Shown here piece after piece: positions 35,598-44,026 of a stretch of DNA of 64,000 nucleotides. Under the pieces are notes generated by a model. The model made no database searches, was not told the DNA's origin, and saw nothing but the letters and a program-made list of their open reading frames with translations. This DNA comes from QHXW01 sp963768075. Its GTDB lineage: Bacteria; Acidobacteriota; Terriglobia; Bryobacterales; Bryobacteraceae. Where the stretch lies: the NCBI GenBank assembly GCA_963768075.1, contig CAVYHD010000024.1, positions 118,451 to 182,450 of the forward strand, in the 5' to 3' direction. Position 1 is the first letter of the stretch. The number at the start of each line of letters is the position of its first letter. The position numbers and the translations under genes were made by a program.

Positions 35598-37816
35598 ATA
35601 TCGTTAATGATGTTGATCGCATACAGAAACGGTCCGGCGGTATGATTGGTGCCGCTGTCGCCCACGTGTGTGGTGTCCGAGACAACCAGGGTGATCACGT
35701 ATGCACATCGCTCGCCCCGGCGTAATTGCGGCGAAGTAGGTGGCAGCGCCGGGCCCACTCCTGCGTCGAGCGCGGCCACGATCTCCCAGTTTGCCAGCGT
35801 CCCATCAGGCGGAGGGGGCTGCGGCGAGAAGATGTTGGGTACACGGGTGTTCGGGGTAAGGGCGGGAATTGAGCCGCCGGCGCCACCGTTCTTTTGGAAC
35901 CCGAGACCGTACGAGCCGAAGTTGTCGTTCGGGCGCAGCGGGGGCGCGGTGGGATCGATCAGCGGGTCCCAAGCGACGCCGCGGATTTCTGCGGTCTTGC
36001 CAACGAAGTCTTTCAGATGGAGGTCGCCGCATCCGCTGATGCCGCCGATGGAGTCGATCACGGCCACCGGCAGTTGGTTGTCAATCCAGACCGCCACCTG
36101 GTCGACGGCCGCCACACTTCCGGGAAACGGCCCTGCGGGAAGCAGATGGTCGCGCGTCTCGAGGAAGACCACGAACCGGCCGTTTAAAGGAGCACTGTTC
36201 CAGAACGGCTTGGGCAGTACTTTCGGTTCGGTGTGCGGCGGGACCGGACAGAAAATCGTGTTCCACTCCGACACCAGATTGCCGTTGAGTATGATGTTGG
36301 GCGTGATAACGGGGAAGCAGCCCGATTGCCAGGGATGGTCCGGGGTGTCGGCATAGACGACCGGACCAATCAGAGGCGTGCCTCCGAAGGCGCTGGCGAA
36401 CGACGGGACCGGATTGGCTGGCGGAGCGTCAAATCGCGCCAGCACAAACTGGGTCAGGATCCGGTCGCAGCCCACCGTGTACGCGCTCCCGGTCACGCTG
36501 AATGAACCGCCGACAGAAATCTCGGGGACCGCGGGATTGGGATCGTTGGCCGCCTTGATGAGCTTGATCACCGATGCCAAATGGAACGGATCCTGCGCCA
36601 CGAGGGCATTCACCGTAGCGGCTGCGGTGATTTCCACCGCGGTCGTTTTGATCTGAAAGGTGCGCGTGACGACGAGATGGAGCCCGCCCGATCCGAAGAC
36701 GTCGAGGAGAATGCTGAATTCGGTGATGCCGGCCGGCAGCAGCGAGGCGTCGAGATAGCCGAGCGTTCCGCCAGTGACGGGCACCCCGGAACTTGGATTG
36801 GCGGGCGGGCGGGTGCAATCGGGATAAACCACCGCGTCGTTGACGGGTGGATTCGCACCCCAGCTGTAGCGCAGCGTGTAATGGTCAAACGCCGCGCCAG
36901 CCGCGCTGCCGGTGATCTGGATCGCCGTCATGTTGCTGCATGCAGCGACAAACACGGCGTCGACGCAGGCGTTTTCGCCCGGCGTGTCGATTTCGCCAAT
37001 CAGCGGGCGAAAGCAATTCTGCAGGCACTGAAAGTACGCTAGCAGGCAGCGCAGAACGTCGACAAAACTGCGCGATCGCGCCAGGCAGCACCCGAAACGG
37101 ATGGCGCACAGGCACCAGCAGCGGCAAAAGCGGAAGAACGGCTCGCGCAGGTGTGCATTGAAAGCCTCGCGGCCTAATAGGGCGGGCGCAGTCTCAAGCG
37201 TCAACAGGCGCTCAAAGATGGCGGCAGCGTCCTCTTCGCCTTCGTGGCAGTCGATTTTTCCCGCGATCACCTCGTCTGGGATGCCCACCGGAAAGTCGAT
37301 GCCTGCGATCTGATCAGTCAGATAGGGCCGGTAAGCGCGGGCGAGCGCCTGCACGAGTGTCCTGAAATCTTGCGCTTGGTCGGCCGTGAGAGTAGGAGTT
37401 CCGCCTCCGGCCGGAAACGCAATACCGCGCACACAGAGAAAATAGCGATACAGATAATAGGCAAAAGCGCGGAAAGTGCGGGGCCCGCGGCATACGAGCC
37501 AACCGAAGATAACGCAGCACCGGATGTGCAAGAAGCACCAGCGCCAGCGTTCGATCGGCCCCAGAATCTGCCGGGCCTCAGCCGGCAAAGCGCGAATGGC
37601 CATTTCCTCGGTTAAGAATTTGTCGAAAATACGATTGGCAAGGGCGATTTCGTCATCGCAGCTTGGAGTGCGTGCCTCCGCTTCTTTCTTCAAGTCATCC
37701 GGGGATTTCGCCCTTTTTAGCTCCTCGTCCAGGATGGGCTGGTAGGCGGCCAGCAACGCCTTGAGAACGAACTGGAAATCTTCGTTGTGGATTTGTTGCT
37801 TGTCCGCGTCTGTCAC
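35594..37816 (-). CDS. Hypothetical large protein with tandem W/C-rich domains
   Basis: The protein of about 740 residues is not assigned to a family. The N-terminal half holds two similar domains, each a helical region (FVLKALLAAYQPILDEEL; FRTLVQALARAYRPYLTDQI) followed by a Trp/Cys/Arg/Phe-rich stretch (RWCFLHIRCCVIFGWLVC; FRFCRCWCLCAIRFGCC). The C-terminal half is beta-rich (ITGSAAGAAFDHYTLRYSW, TFQIKTTAVEI) and may be Ig-like. The start is the GTG at 37816, with AGGAG eight bases before it; the frame extends upstream to 37849 without a site. It heads the ATP-grasp operon. The Cys/Trp-rich stretches are unusual and may bind metal or sit in a membrane. Confidence 0.65.
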   Translation of the reverse strand: MTDADKQQIHNEDFQFVLKALLAAYQPILDEELKRAKSPDDLKKEAEARTPSCDDEIALANRIFDKFLTEEMAIRALPAEARQILGPIERWRWCFLHIRCCVIFGWLVCRGPRTFRAFAYYLYRYFLCVRGIAFPAGGGTPTLTADQAQDFRTLVQALARAYRPYLTDQIAGIDFPVGIPDEVIAGKIDCHEGEEDAAAIFERLLTLETAPALLGREAFNAHLREPFFRFCRCWCLCAIRFGCCLARSRSFVDVLRCLLAYFQCLQNCFRPLIGEIDTPGENACVDAVFVAACSNMTAIQITGSAAGAAFDHYTLRYSWGANPPVNDAVVYPDCTRPPANPSSGVPVTGGTLGYLDASLLPAGITEFSILLDVFGSGGLHLVVTRTFQIKTTAVEITAAATVNALVAQDPFHLASVIKLIKAANDPNPAVPEISVGGSFSVTGSAYTVGCDRILTQFVLARFDAPPANPVPSFASAFGGTPLIGPVVYADTPDHPWQSGCFPVITPNIILNGNLVSEWNTIFCPVPPHTEPKVLPKPFWNSAPLNGRFVVFLETRDHLLPAGPFPGSVAAVDQVAVWIDNQLPVAVIDSIGGISGCGDLHLKDFVGKTAEIRGVAWDPLIDPTAPPLRPNDNFGSYGLGFQKNGGAGGSIPALTPNTRVPNIFSPQPPPPDGTLANWEIVAALDAGVGPALPPTSPQLRRGERCAYVITLVVSDTTHVGDSGTNHTAGPFLYAINIINDI

Positions 37817-38620
37817 GGTAATCTCCTGACTTTTTGAAAAACTGCGCAAAAGTGGCGTGAGTTTCTCCTAAATATCGGTCGACGATACAGAGAAACACCA
37901 GAATATTGGTGCGTGGCCGGTTTTCTCGCCCGTCCGGCTAACCGCTCAAGATATCGGCGCGCTGGCAAGGCTTCTTCCGATCGCAAACCAGCCATCGGAC
38001 ATTCGGCAGGGGGGCCTCGCGGGTTTCGGCGGCCTCCGAATCCGCTGCGCTACTCACGTGGCCCCGCCTCCGACAAACAATATTGCCGCAACCCAACGTG
38101 AAAGGGGCATTATCTTTCGGACAATCGCCCGGCAATTGCGCGAAAATGCTCATTCGCCAAGAAGGGTTGGCTCGCGGGCAACGCCGGAACTTATCGCAAA
38201 ACCACTGGCATCGGACTGCGCGAGGATCCGGCGCGCCGCCGTTGGAACCTCGCCAAATTCTGCGACCATAGTCGACTGCGCTTCGGGTTCGCAAGCGCCG
38301 GCGGTTCCGGATCAGCTTGTATTGCGGTCGCAAAACGATCGGATGCCGGCACTCGGAGCGCCGATCCGTATCACCCGGTGTTTCTAACGGTGCCACGCCG
38401 TCCGGAGAAATTGAAGTGGGCGACATCTCACTCCTTCTGGAAAGTATGCCCGGCGGCCGGCTGCTGGAATGTGGTAGCGCAAACCAGTGGAGTTAACTGG
38501 TCGCCGAGCAAGTTAATTTTGGCTTAACGGCGGGCAAACACGGCCATATCTTTCGTACAGTGCGCCTCGGCGGCGTGGAAACGCATTGTGCTGGCCCGAA
38601 ATCAGCGCTACATCTAGATC
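37817..38620. other. Long intergenic region between divergent genes
   Basis: About 800 bases separate the W/C-rich protein (minus) from the histidine kinase (plus). Frames such as 37938-38426 on minus have no recognisable family or binding site. Promoters for both directions must lie here, but no clear -35/-10 pair was seen. No tRNA or repeat was recognised. Confidence 0.4.
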
Positions 38621-40036
38621 ATGGAATGGCGGCCCCGGGTGAATCCGCTCGACACGTACCTGGCTTTTTCCGAGGCCATGCCTGGATGGTTGTACGCGAT
38701 CGCCGGATTGCTCGTGGCGTTGATCGCTTACATCGACTGGAAGGTGGAGGAGGTTTCTCTCGGTTTTCTATATATCGTGCCCATTCTAATGGCCTCAGCA
38801 ACTCTTCGGGGCTGGCAAATCCTGGCATTCTCCGTTGCATGCGGACTTCTGCGCGAACTGTTTAGCCCGGTCCACGCAACGCCAGGTGCGGCTGTTCGCA
38901 CCGTCATTGGAGCGGCTGGGTTCGGTTTGGCCGGGTTCTTTGTTTCGGAGCTCAATCGGAAGCGGCACTTGACGGCCCTACATCTGACGGAGCGGGAACA
39001 CCAGATGAGACTCCGCATGGAAGCCGAGCAGCAACTGCAGGTCGTGATCGATACAAGCCCTTTGGCCATTCTGACGCTCGACAGCCTGGGGAGGATTCTT
39101 CTGGCAAACGACTCGGCACAGCATATTCTGGGTTTAGATGCCAAGCACCTGCATGGGAGCCACATAAACGCCTATTTGCCCATACTGAACCGCTTCCTGA
39201 ACATGCCAGACTCAAGCCTGAACCTCCGGACAACGGTCGAGAGCCGGGCTCAACGCGCCGATGGCGACGCCTTTCTGGCTCACGTGTGGTTATCTACTTT
39301 TGTCACGCCCTCAGGGCGCCATCTCGCCGCATTCATCTGGGACGCTTCTGAAAACCTGCGAGACCGGGAACGTACGGGCCTCGATTCTATGATGGCTACT
39401 TCCCGAATCCTGATTGGCGCGATGAGCCATGAAATCCGTAACCTGGCGTCGGCAGCGGCTTTGGCGCACCGCGGGTTGACATCGATCTCCACAATTTCGG
39501 ATAGCCATAGCTTTCAAGTGCTGGGAACTATCATCGAAAGTCTTCAGAAGATTGCCGCTTCCGGATTGGGACTGGCTTCGGATCGCTCCGCGGCTCTTGC
39601 CGATCTCGGGATGGTGCTCGATGAAACGAGAGTCGTGATTGATGCTTCATTTCGCGACGTTGACGGCAAGGTCAATTGGACCGTCGCCAACGGGCTGCCG
39701 CTGGTTGTAGCGGATCATCACAGCTTGTTGCAGGTTTTCCTGAATCTCGCGCGCAACAGCCAGCGGGCCATCGAGGAAGTGGAAAATAAGCTGCTCTCGG
39801 TGGAGGTCAGTGTCGAGAATGATATGGTTCAGGTCAGATTCCGAGACACAGGTCATGGCGTGGCCAAGCCCGACGAACTGTTCCAGCCCTTTCAACCGGG
39901 TGCTTACGCTACTGGCCTTGGTCTCTACATCTCCCGGGCGATCGTTCGATCCTATGGTGGCGATGTGCGCTACGAGGCGAATTCTGGCGGGGGCTGTTTC
40001 GTGGTACAGCTGTGGCTGGCCGATGAACACAGGTGA
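38621..40036 (+). CDS. Membrane PAS sensor histidine kinase
   Basis: The 471-aa protein has three or four N-terminal membrane spans (residues about 20-115), a PAS domain (LQVVIDTSPLAILTLDSLGRILLANDSAQHILGL), and an H-box AMSHEIRNLASAAALAHRGL with the phosphorylatable His near residue 270. A C-terminal ATPase follows: VFLNLARNSQRAI for the N-box, RFRDTGHGV and TGLGLYISRAIV for the G boxes. It is a typical membrane sensor kinase. Its stop overlaps the GTG of the next gene, so kinase and LuxR-type regulator are a pair. Confidence 0.9.
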   Translation: MEWRPRVNPLDTYLAFSEAMPGWLYAIAGLLVALIAYIDWKVEEVSLGFLYIVPILMASATLRGWQILAFSVACGLLRELFSPVHATPGAAVRTVIGAAGFGLAGFFVSELNRKRHLTALHLTEREHQMRLRMEAEQQLQVVIDTSPLAILTLDSLGRILLANDSAQHILGLDAKHLHGSHINAYLPILNRFLNMPDSSLNLRTTVESRAQRADGDAFLAHVWLSTFVTPSGRHLAAFIWDASENLRDRERTGLDSMMATSRILIGAMSHEIRNLASAAALAHRGLTSISTISDSHSFQVLGTIIESLQKIAASGLGLASDRSAALADLGMVLDETRVVIDASFRDVDGKVNWTVANGLPLVVADHHSLLQVFLNLARNSQRAIEEVENKLLSVEVSVENDMVQVRFRDTGHGVAKPDELFQPFQPGAYATGLGLYISRAIVRSYGGDVRYEANSGGGCFVVQLWLADEHR

Positions 40037-40689
40037 ATACGAGATTTGCGGCAATGGCGAAGATCACCGTTTTACTTGTTGATGATCATGCCGTATTCCG
40101 GGAGAGTGTAGCCAGGGCTCTGGGCGCCGAGCCGGATCTCCAGGTAGCCCACTGCGCCACTATTGGGGCCGCGCTCCAGATGATCGGGCAGCAACCGACC
40201 GACGTCGTACTGCTGGATCACGATCTCGGCGCTGAAAGAGCGTCCCAGTTTCTGCCGGCGGCAAGACAGCTAGGGTTCACCGGTCGAGTGCTCATCGTAA
40301 CTGCTTGGGTTAGCGACACCGAGGCGCGGCGGCTCTTGCGCCAAGGTGTTTCCGGCATTTTCGTGAAGGAGAATCCGCTGAATGTCCTCGCTGAAAGTAT
40401 CCGCGCAGTACAGGCCGGTGACACATGGCTGGATCACCGGTACCGCAATCTGGTAGCGGAAGAGCAGGGCGCGGAGCAGCCAGAATCCGGACCGAGATTC
40501 AACGAACGACAAAGAAAAGTGTTGCGGTTCGTCCTTGAGGGGCTCTCTAACAAGGAGATTGCCTGGCATCTGCAGATCTCCGAGAGCTACGTGAAAGCGA
40601 TTCTCCGGAGCCTCTTCGAACAGACCGGCGTAAGGACACGCGGTCAACTGGTGCGCGTCGCCCTGGAACACTATGAAGACCAGCTCTGA
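40033..40689 (+). CDS. NarL/LuxR-type response regulator
   Basis: The protein has a receiver domain (VLLVDDHAVFRESVARAL; VVLLDHDLG, phospho-acceptor Asp near residue 55 counted from the ATG at 40054) and a LuxR HTH domain (VLRFVLEGLSNKEIAWHLQISESYVKAILRSLF). It should be phosphorylated by the adjacent kinase and bind DNA. The GTG at 40033 overlaps the kinase stop (GTGA); the ATG at 40054 starts nearer the receiver fold. The targets are unknown. Confidence 0.9.
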   Translation: MNTRFAAMAKITVLLVDDHAVFRESVARALGAEPDLQVAHCATIGAALQMIGQQPTDVVLLDHDLGAERASQFLPAARQLGFTGRVLIVTAWVSDTEARRLLRQGVSGIFVKENPLNVLAESIRAVQAGDTWLDHRYRNLVAEEQGAEQPESGPRFNERQRKVLRFVLEGLSNKEIAWHLQISESYVKAILRSLFEQTGVRTRGQLVRVALEHYEDQL

Positions 40690-40904
40690 TACAAAGCTCG
40701 CCATTTCGCTGTCCCGTCGTTCGCCAAAAATGCGTACGCCGACATTGTCCCTAGTCAGTAGTTTCAGAGGTATTCAAATCAGCATCTTGCGATCCGGGGC
40801 CGCAGGCGTGCCGTGGAGATGTCATGGGATGTTACAACGGTTGATTCGTGCTCAATCCGAGCCGCGCATTTTTGGCCGGGTTCCGTGTACCAATTCCTCG
40901 TAAA

Positions 40905-42398
40905 TCAGATCCCTGCCTCTTGGCTGAAATATTGGTAATCCTCCCGCCAGCCTCCTTGGCCCTGGCCAATGGTTTTGTAATTCTCGATGAACTCGATTGC
41001 GCGGATGTATTTCACCATCGTGAATCCGAGCTGCGTTTCGACACGAAGTCGAAGCGGTGCTCCATGCAAAATCGGCAGTGGCTGGCCGTTCATTTCGTAA
41101 GCAAGCATCGTCTGCGGATCTTCTACCAGCTCCAAGCGAATCGTGCCGTAGAAGGATCCTGGCCCTTGTGCATGTGCTTCCGATGTCGATTTATTGTCGA
41201 ACGCGTAGAAGACGATGTACCGGGCGGCAGCGAGCGGATGGCAAAGACCGAGGATGTGATGCAGACAGACGCCGCCCCACTCCGCAACTCCTGACCAGCC
41301 CTGAATGCAACAATGCTTGGTAATTTGCGTTTGTTTCGGCATTGCACGGAGGTCAGCCAGCGTCAGGCACAATGGCCTTTCGACCAATCCACCAACTTCC
41401 AGGTTGTAGTTTGCGAATTGCTCGCGTGCCATCGCCAAATAGCTTTCCTCTTTTGGCGGCCGACCGTTCACCCAGAAGTACGGCGAGATGTCCACCGTTG
41501 AGTAATGCTGCGCGGAGATTTCATGGCCGAAGAGCAGCGTGCGCAGCGGGTCTGTGATCGACTGAGTGGCTCTCTGGACAAACCGCGGGCGGCGGCGCGA
41601 ACACATAGTCGTCACGACATGAATGGCCGCTACGCCCGCCAACCCGGCTAGCCAGATCATTAGAGCGCGCATCAAATCTGGATTGTGGCTTTCCCCCAGA
41701 ACAATCAGGGCCAACCCTCTCTGGAAGCCGTGAATAGCCACCAGGGCGACATGGCCGATGAAAAATACGAGGAACATACAAAGAGCGAGGAAATGCAGGC
41801 TCCGTGCGCCCTGCCGCCCGTGAAAGATCCTGATATACCTAGGGAAACGAGCGGCGACGGCCGGCGACATCGCTACTCCAGTCGCAATACTGAACGGCGC
41901 GAGCAGGAATATGACCGCCGCATAGCTTAACTGTTGTAATGCGTTGTATTCTCCTGGTGTTTCGACAACGTGGAAGCTTAGATAGCTATGCATTGCGTGC
42001 CATGCGTCCGGAACAATCTGCCAGGAAGTCGGAATCAGCCGTCGCCACTCCGGTGTGATGAAGAGCATCGCAACGTAAACCAAACCTGTTAGCAGCCACG
42101 AAAAATCCGCGAGAAAGTGCCAGTGCCGCCCGAGACCTAGATTGTCGTGCCCTGGCAAGGCAATTGCGGAGGGGAACGAGGTTTCTTCGTCACTTGCCGT
42201 CCACAGTTGGTCCTGAGGTCGCTGCTTCTTCGTGAGCTTAAGCCATTCGCTACCCGGCGTGCAGTGATCATTCCAGTACAGTCTCGGGTGTGCGCTCAAG
42301 ATTTCAAGACCGCTCCGCACGAGAAGCGACAGGAGAAGAAAGTTGAAAAAGTGCGCCGCACGCAGCCACAATGGATAATCAAGAATCATCGATGACAT
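40905..42398 (-). CDS. Cytochrome b561 - molybdopterin oxidoreductase fusion
   Basis: The 497-aa protein starts with a four-helix cytochrome b561/thiosulfate-reductase-type membrane domain (LDYPLWLRAAHFFNFLLLSLL). Its C-terminal part is a sulfite-oxidase-family molybdopterin domain: NYNLEVGGLVERPLCLTLADL, KHCCIQGWSGVAEWGGVCL with the molybdenum-ligating Cys near residue 363, and LRLRVETQLGFTMVKYIRAIEF. In YedYZ-type systems these are two proteins; here they are one. It may reduce oxidised methionine or another S- or N-oxide using membrane electrons. No Tat signal is visible. Confidence 0.85.
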   Translation of the reverse strand: MSSMILDYPLWLRAAHFFNFLLLSLLVRSGLEILSAHPRLYWNDHCTPGSEWLKLTKKQRPQDQLWTASDEETSFPSAIALPGHDNLGLGRHWHFLADFSWLLTGLVYVAMLFITPEWRRLIPTSWQIVPDAWHAMHSYLSFHVVETPGEYNALQQLSYAAVIFLLAPFSIATGVAMSPAVAARFPRYIRIFHGRQGARSLHFLALCMFLVFFIGHVALVAIHGFQRGLALIVLGESHNPDLMRALMIWLAGLAGVAAIHVVTTMCSRRRPRFVQRATQSITDPLRTLLFGHEISAQHYSTVDISPYFWVNGRPPKEESYLAMAREQFANYNLEVGGLVERPLCLTLADLRAMPKQTQITKHCCIQGWSGVAEWGGVCLHHILGLCHPLAAARYIVFYAFDNKSTSEAHAQGPGSFYGTIRLELVEDPQTMLAYEMNGQPLPILHGAPLRLRVETQLGFTMVKYIRAIEFIENYKTIGQGQGGWREDYQYFSQEAGI

Positions 42399-42569
42399 TC
42401 TAAACCCGAATTCTCCGCACAGTCGGGCCTCAACTCATTCGCGACAGATCCCTCATTTCGACGATCGTGGCGATGTGAGCCTTTAACTGAGGTACGTGGT
42501 CCATCATTGCCAGAAAGTGAACGCGCAGCAGCGAAAGACACACACAGGCGGGATTTGCCGCGGGAAGAG

Positions 42570-43358
42570 TTAGCCCAGAATCACGCTGATTCCCAGCATG
42601 CGATAGGGAGCTAGCTGATCGTCCGGCACGCCGTTTTCGGTGACCAGATAGGTCAGTGCCTTCGCCGGCGCGACCACAAATCGCATCGCGGTCCCCAGCT
42701 TCTCGATCGCGACCAGACCGGCCACTTCCGCCGAGTTCGCGATCATGGCGCGCTTGATGTGACGTTCTTCGTAGTCCGGGATGCTCAGCCCGGCTTCCGG
42801 ATGTAAGCTACACACGCTCAGCAGGCACAGGTCGGCGCGAAAACATCGCAGTTCCTCGGTGGTTGCGGCTCCCATCGTCACCAGCCCATCTCTGTGCAGG
42901 CGGCCGCCCAGCAGAATCACTTCAATGCGCTCGTGACTGGTCAGTGCCACCGCCAGAGGCGGGCTGTTGGTCACGATGGTCGCGCTCAGTTCCGGAGCAA
43001 GATGCCGCGCCACCTGCAGTGTGGTGGTGCCGCCGTCCATGAACACCAGTTGGCCGTCCTGGATCAGTGTGGCCGCCGCCCGTGCGATCGCGTCCTTCGC
43101 GGCCCCCGATTGCTTCTGGCGCGTGGCGTATGGCGCCGCTGCCGGAGATCGCGGCAACGCGCCGCCGTGCACCCGCTGCAGCTTGTGTTCTTCCGCTAGT
43201 TCGCGTAGGTCGCGGCGAATGGTATCTTCAGAAACGCCAAGTCTACCGCTCAATTCGGAGGCGACTAACTTGCCTTCGTTGCGAAGGCAATCAAGAAGAT
43301 ACGCATGGCGCTCTTCTCTAAGCCATCCTGCCGGAGGTTGCACGTTTATAATTGACAT
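42570..43358 (-). CDS. DeoR-family transcriptional regulator
   Basis: The 262-aa protein has an N-terminal winged HTH (REERHAYLLDCLRNEGKLVASELSGRLGVSEDTIRRDLRELAEEHKLQRVHGGAL) and a C-terminal DeoR sensor domain (FMDGGTTTLQVARHL, TNSPPLAVAL, ILLGGRLHRDGLVTMGA) that binds a phosphorylated sugar or similar ligand. It is divergent from the HAD-MFS pair with only 29 bp between the start codons, and probably represses both directions. ATG at 43358 lies about nine bases after its predicted transcription start. Confidence 0.9.
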   Translation of the reverse strand: MSIINVQPPAGWLREERHAYLLDCLRNEGKLVASELSGRLGVSEDTIRRDLRELAEEHKLQRVHGGALPRSPAAAPYATRQKQSGAAKDAIARAAATLIQDGQLVFMDGGTTTLQVARHLAPELSATIVTNSPPLAVALTSHERIEVILLGGRLHRDGLVTMGAATTEELRCFRADLCLLSVCSLHPEAGLSIPDYEERHIKRAMIANSAEVAGLVAIEKLGTAMRFVVAPAKALTYLVTENGVPDDQLAPYRMLGISVILG

Positions 43359-43380
43359 TGCATGATTAAGCCAATATTAT
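43352..43380 (+). promoter_or_regulatory. Sigma-70 promoter for the HAD-MFS pair (leaderless)
   Basis: TTGACA at 43352-43357 and TATTAT at 43375-43380 are 17 bases apart. The -35 box overlaps the DeoR start codon. Transcription should begin at about 43387-43388, right at the GTG start of the HAD gene, so the mRNA would be leaderless. Confidence 0.6.
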
Positions 43381-43402
43381 CGTACTTGTGAACGCAATAC
43401 AA
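43374..43402 (-). promoter_or_regulatory. Sigma-70-like promoter for the deoR-type gene
   Basis: On the minus strand TTGTAT (43397-43402) and TAATAT (43374-43379) are 17 bases apart. The -10 box overlaps the -10 box of the opposite promoter, so the two directions exclude each other. The -35 box lies inside the HAD coding start. Confidence 0.5.
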
Positions 43403-44026
43403 CCGAAAGCGATCATGTTCGACTACGGCCAAGTCCTTTGTCTGCCCCAGCCGCGCGAGGACGTTGAGGCTATGGCGGCGGTCTTTCAGGTCCCAACCGC
43501 CCGATTCGAGGAGGTTTATTGGCCCTACCGACTGCCCTATGACGACGCCAGACTGGATGCCACTTCCTATTGGCGGACGGTCGCGCACGACTTGGGGCGC
43601 CCGCTCGCCGAGAGCGGCATTCCCCGCCTGACTGAACTCGATGTTCGCAGTTGGACACACCTGGATGGCTGCATGATGGAGTGGGCGCGCCGGGTGCGAG
43701 CAGGGGGTGTTCGCATCGCGATCCTCTCCAACATGGGGCTCGAACTTCGCAACTGGATTGTTCATGAGAGCGGCTGGCTGGCCGATTTCGACTTCGCTAC
43801 ATTTTCCTGCGACCTGGGTGTCGCAAAGCCGGACGCGGCGATCTACCAGCATTGCCTTTCGGGTCTGGGCGTCGCGGCTTCCGAGACGCTGTTCTTTGAC
43901 GACCGGCAGGCGAACGTGGACGGTGCTCGGCTGCTGGGCATCCACGCCGTCCATTTCACGACACCCCAGGAGACCCTCGCAGCGCTAAACGGCCTGTATC
44001 ACCTGCCGGCTTTGCCCCCGTGCTGA
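43388..44026 (+). CDS. HAD-superfamily hydrolase (subfamily IA-like)
   Basis: The 212-aa protein has KAIMFDYGQVL where the first motif is DxGxV (Asp nucleophile, the second Asp replaced by Gly/Tyr), a helical cap, ILSNMG for motif II, the Lys of GVAKPDAAIY for motif III and FFDDRQANVDGA for motif IV. It should be a small-molecule phosphatase. The GTG start sits at the predicted transcription start with no ribosome binding site. Its stop overlaps the MFS start by seven bases. I recall a similar HAD-MFS pairing in E. coli (ybjI/ybjJ). Confidence 0.85.
   Translation: MNAIQPKAIMFDYGQVLCLPQPREDVEAMAAVFQVPTARFEEVYWPYRLPYDDARLDATSYWRTVAHDLGRPLAESGIPRLTELDVRSWTHLDGCMMEWARRVRAGGVRIAILSNMGLELRNWIVHESGWLADFDFATFSCDLGVAKPDAAIYQHCLSGLGVAASETLFFDDRQANVDGARLLGIHAVHFTTPQETLAALNGLYHLPALPPC

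Noticed and set aside
37938..38426. A 162-codon minus-strand frame in the long intergenic region
   Set aside because: No ribosome binding site or recognisable motif; Arg/Pro/Cys-rich as expected of chance frames in GC-rich DNA.
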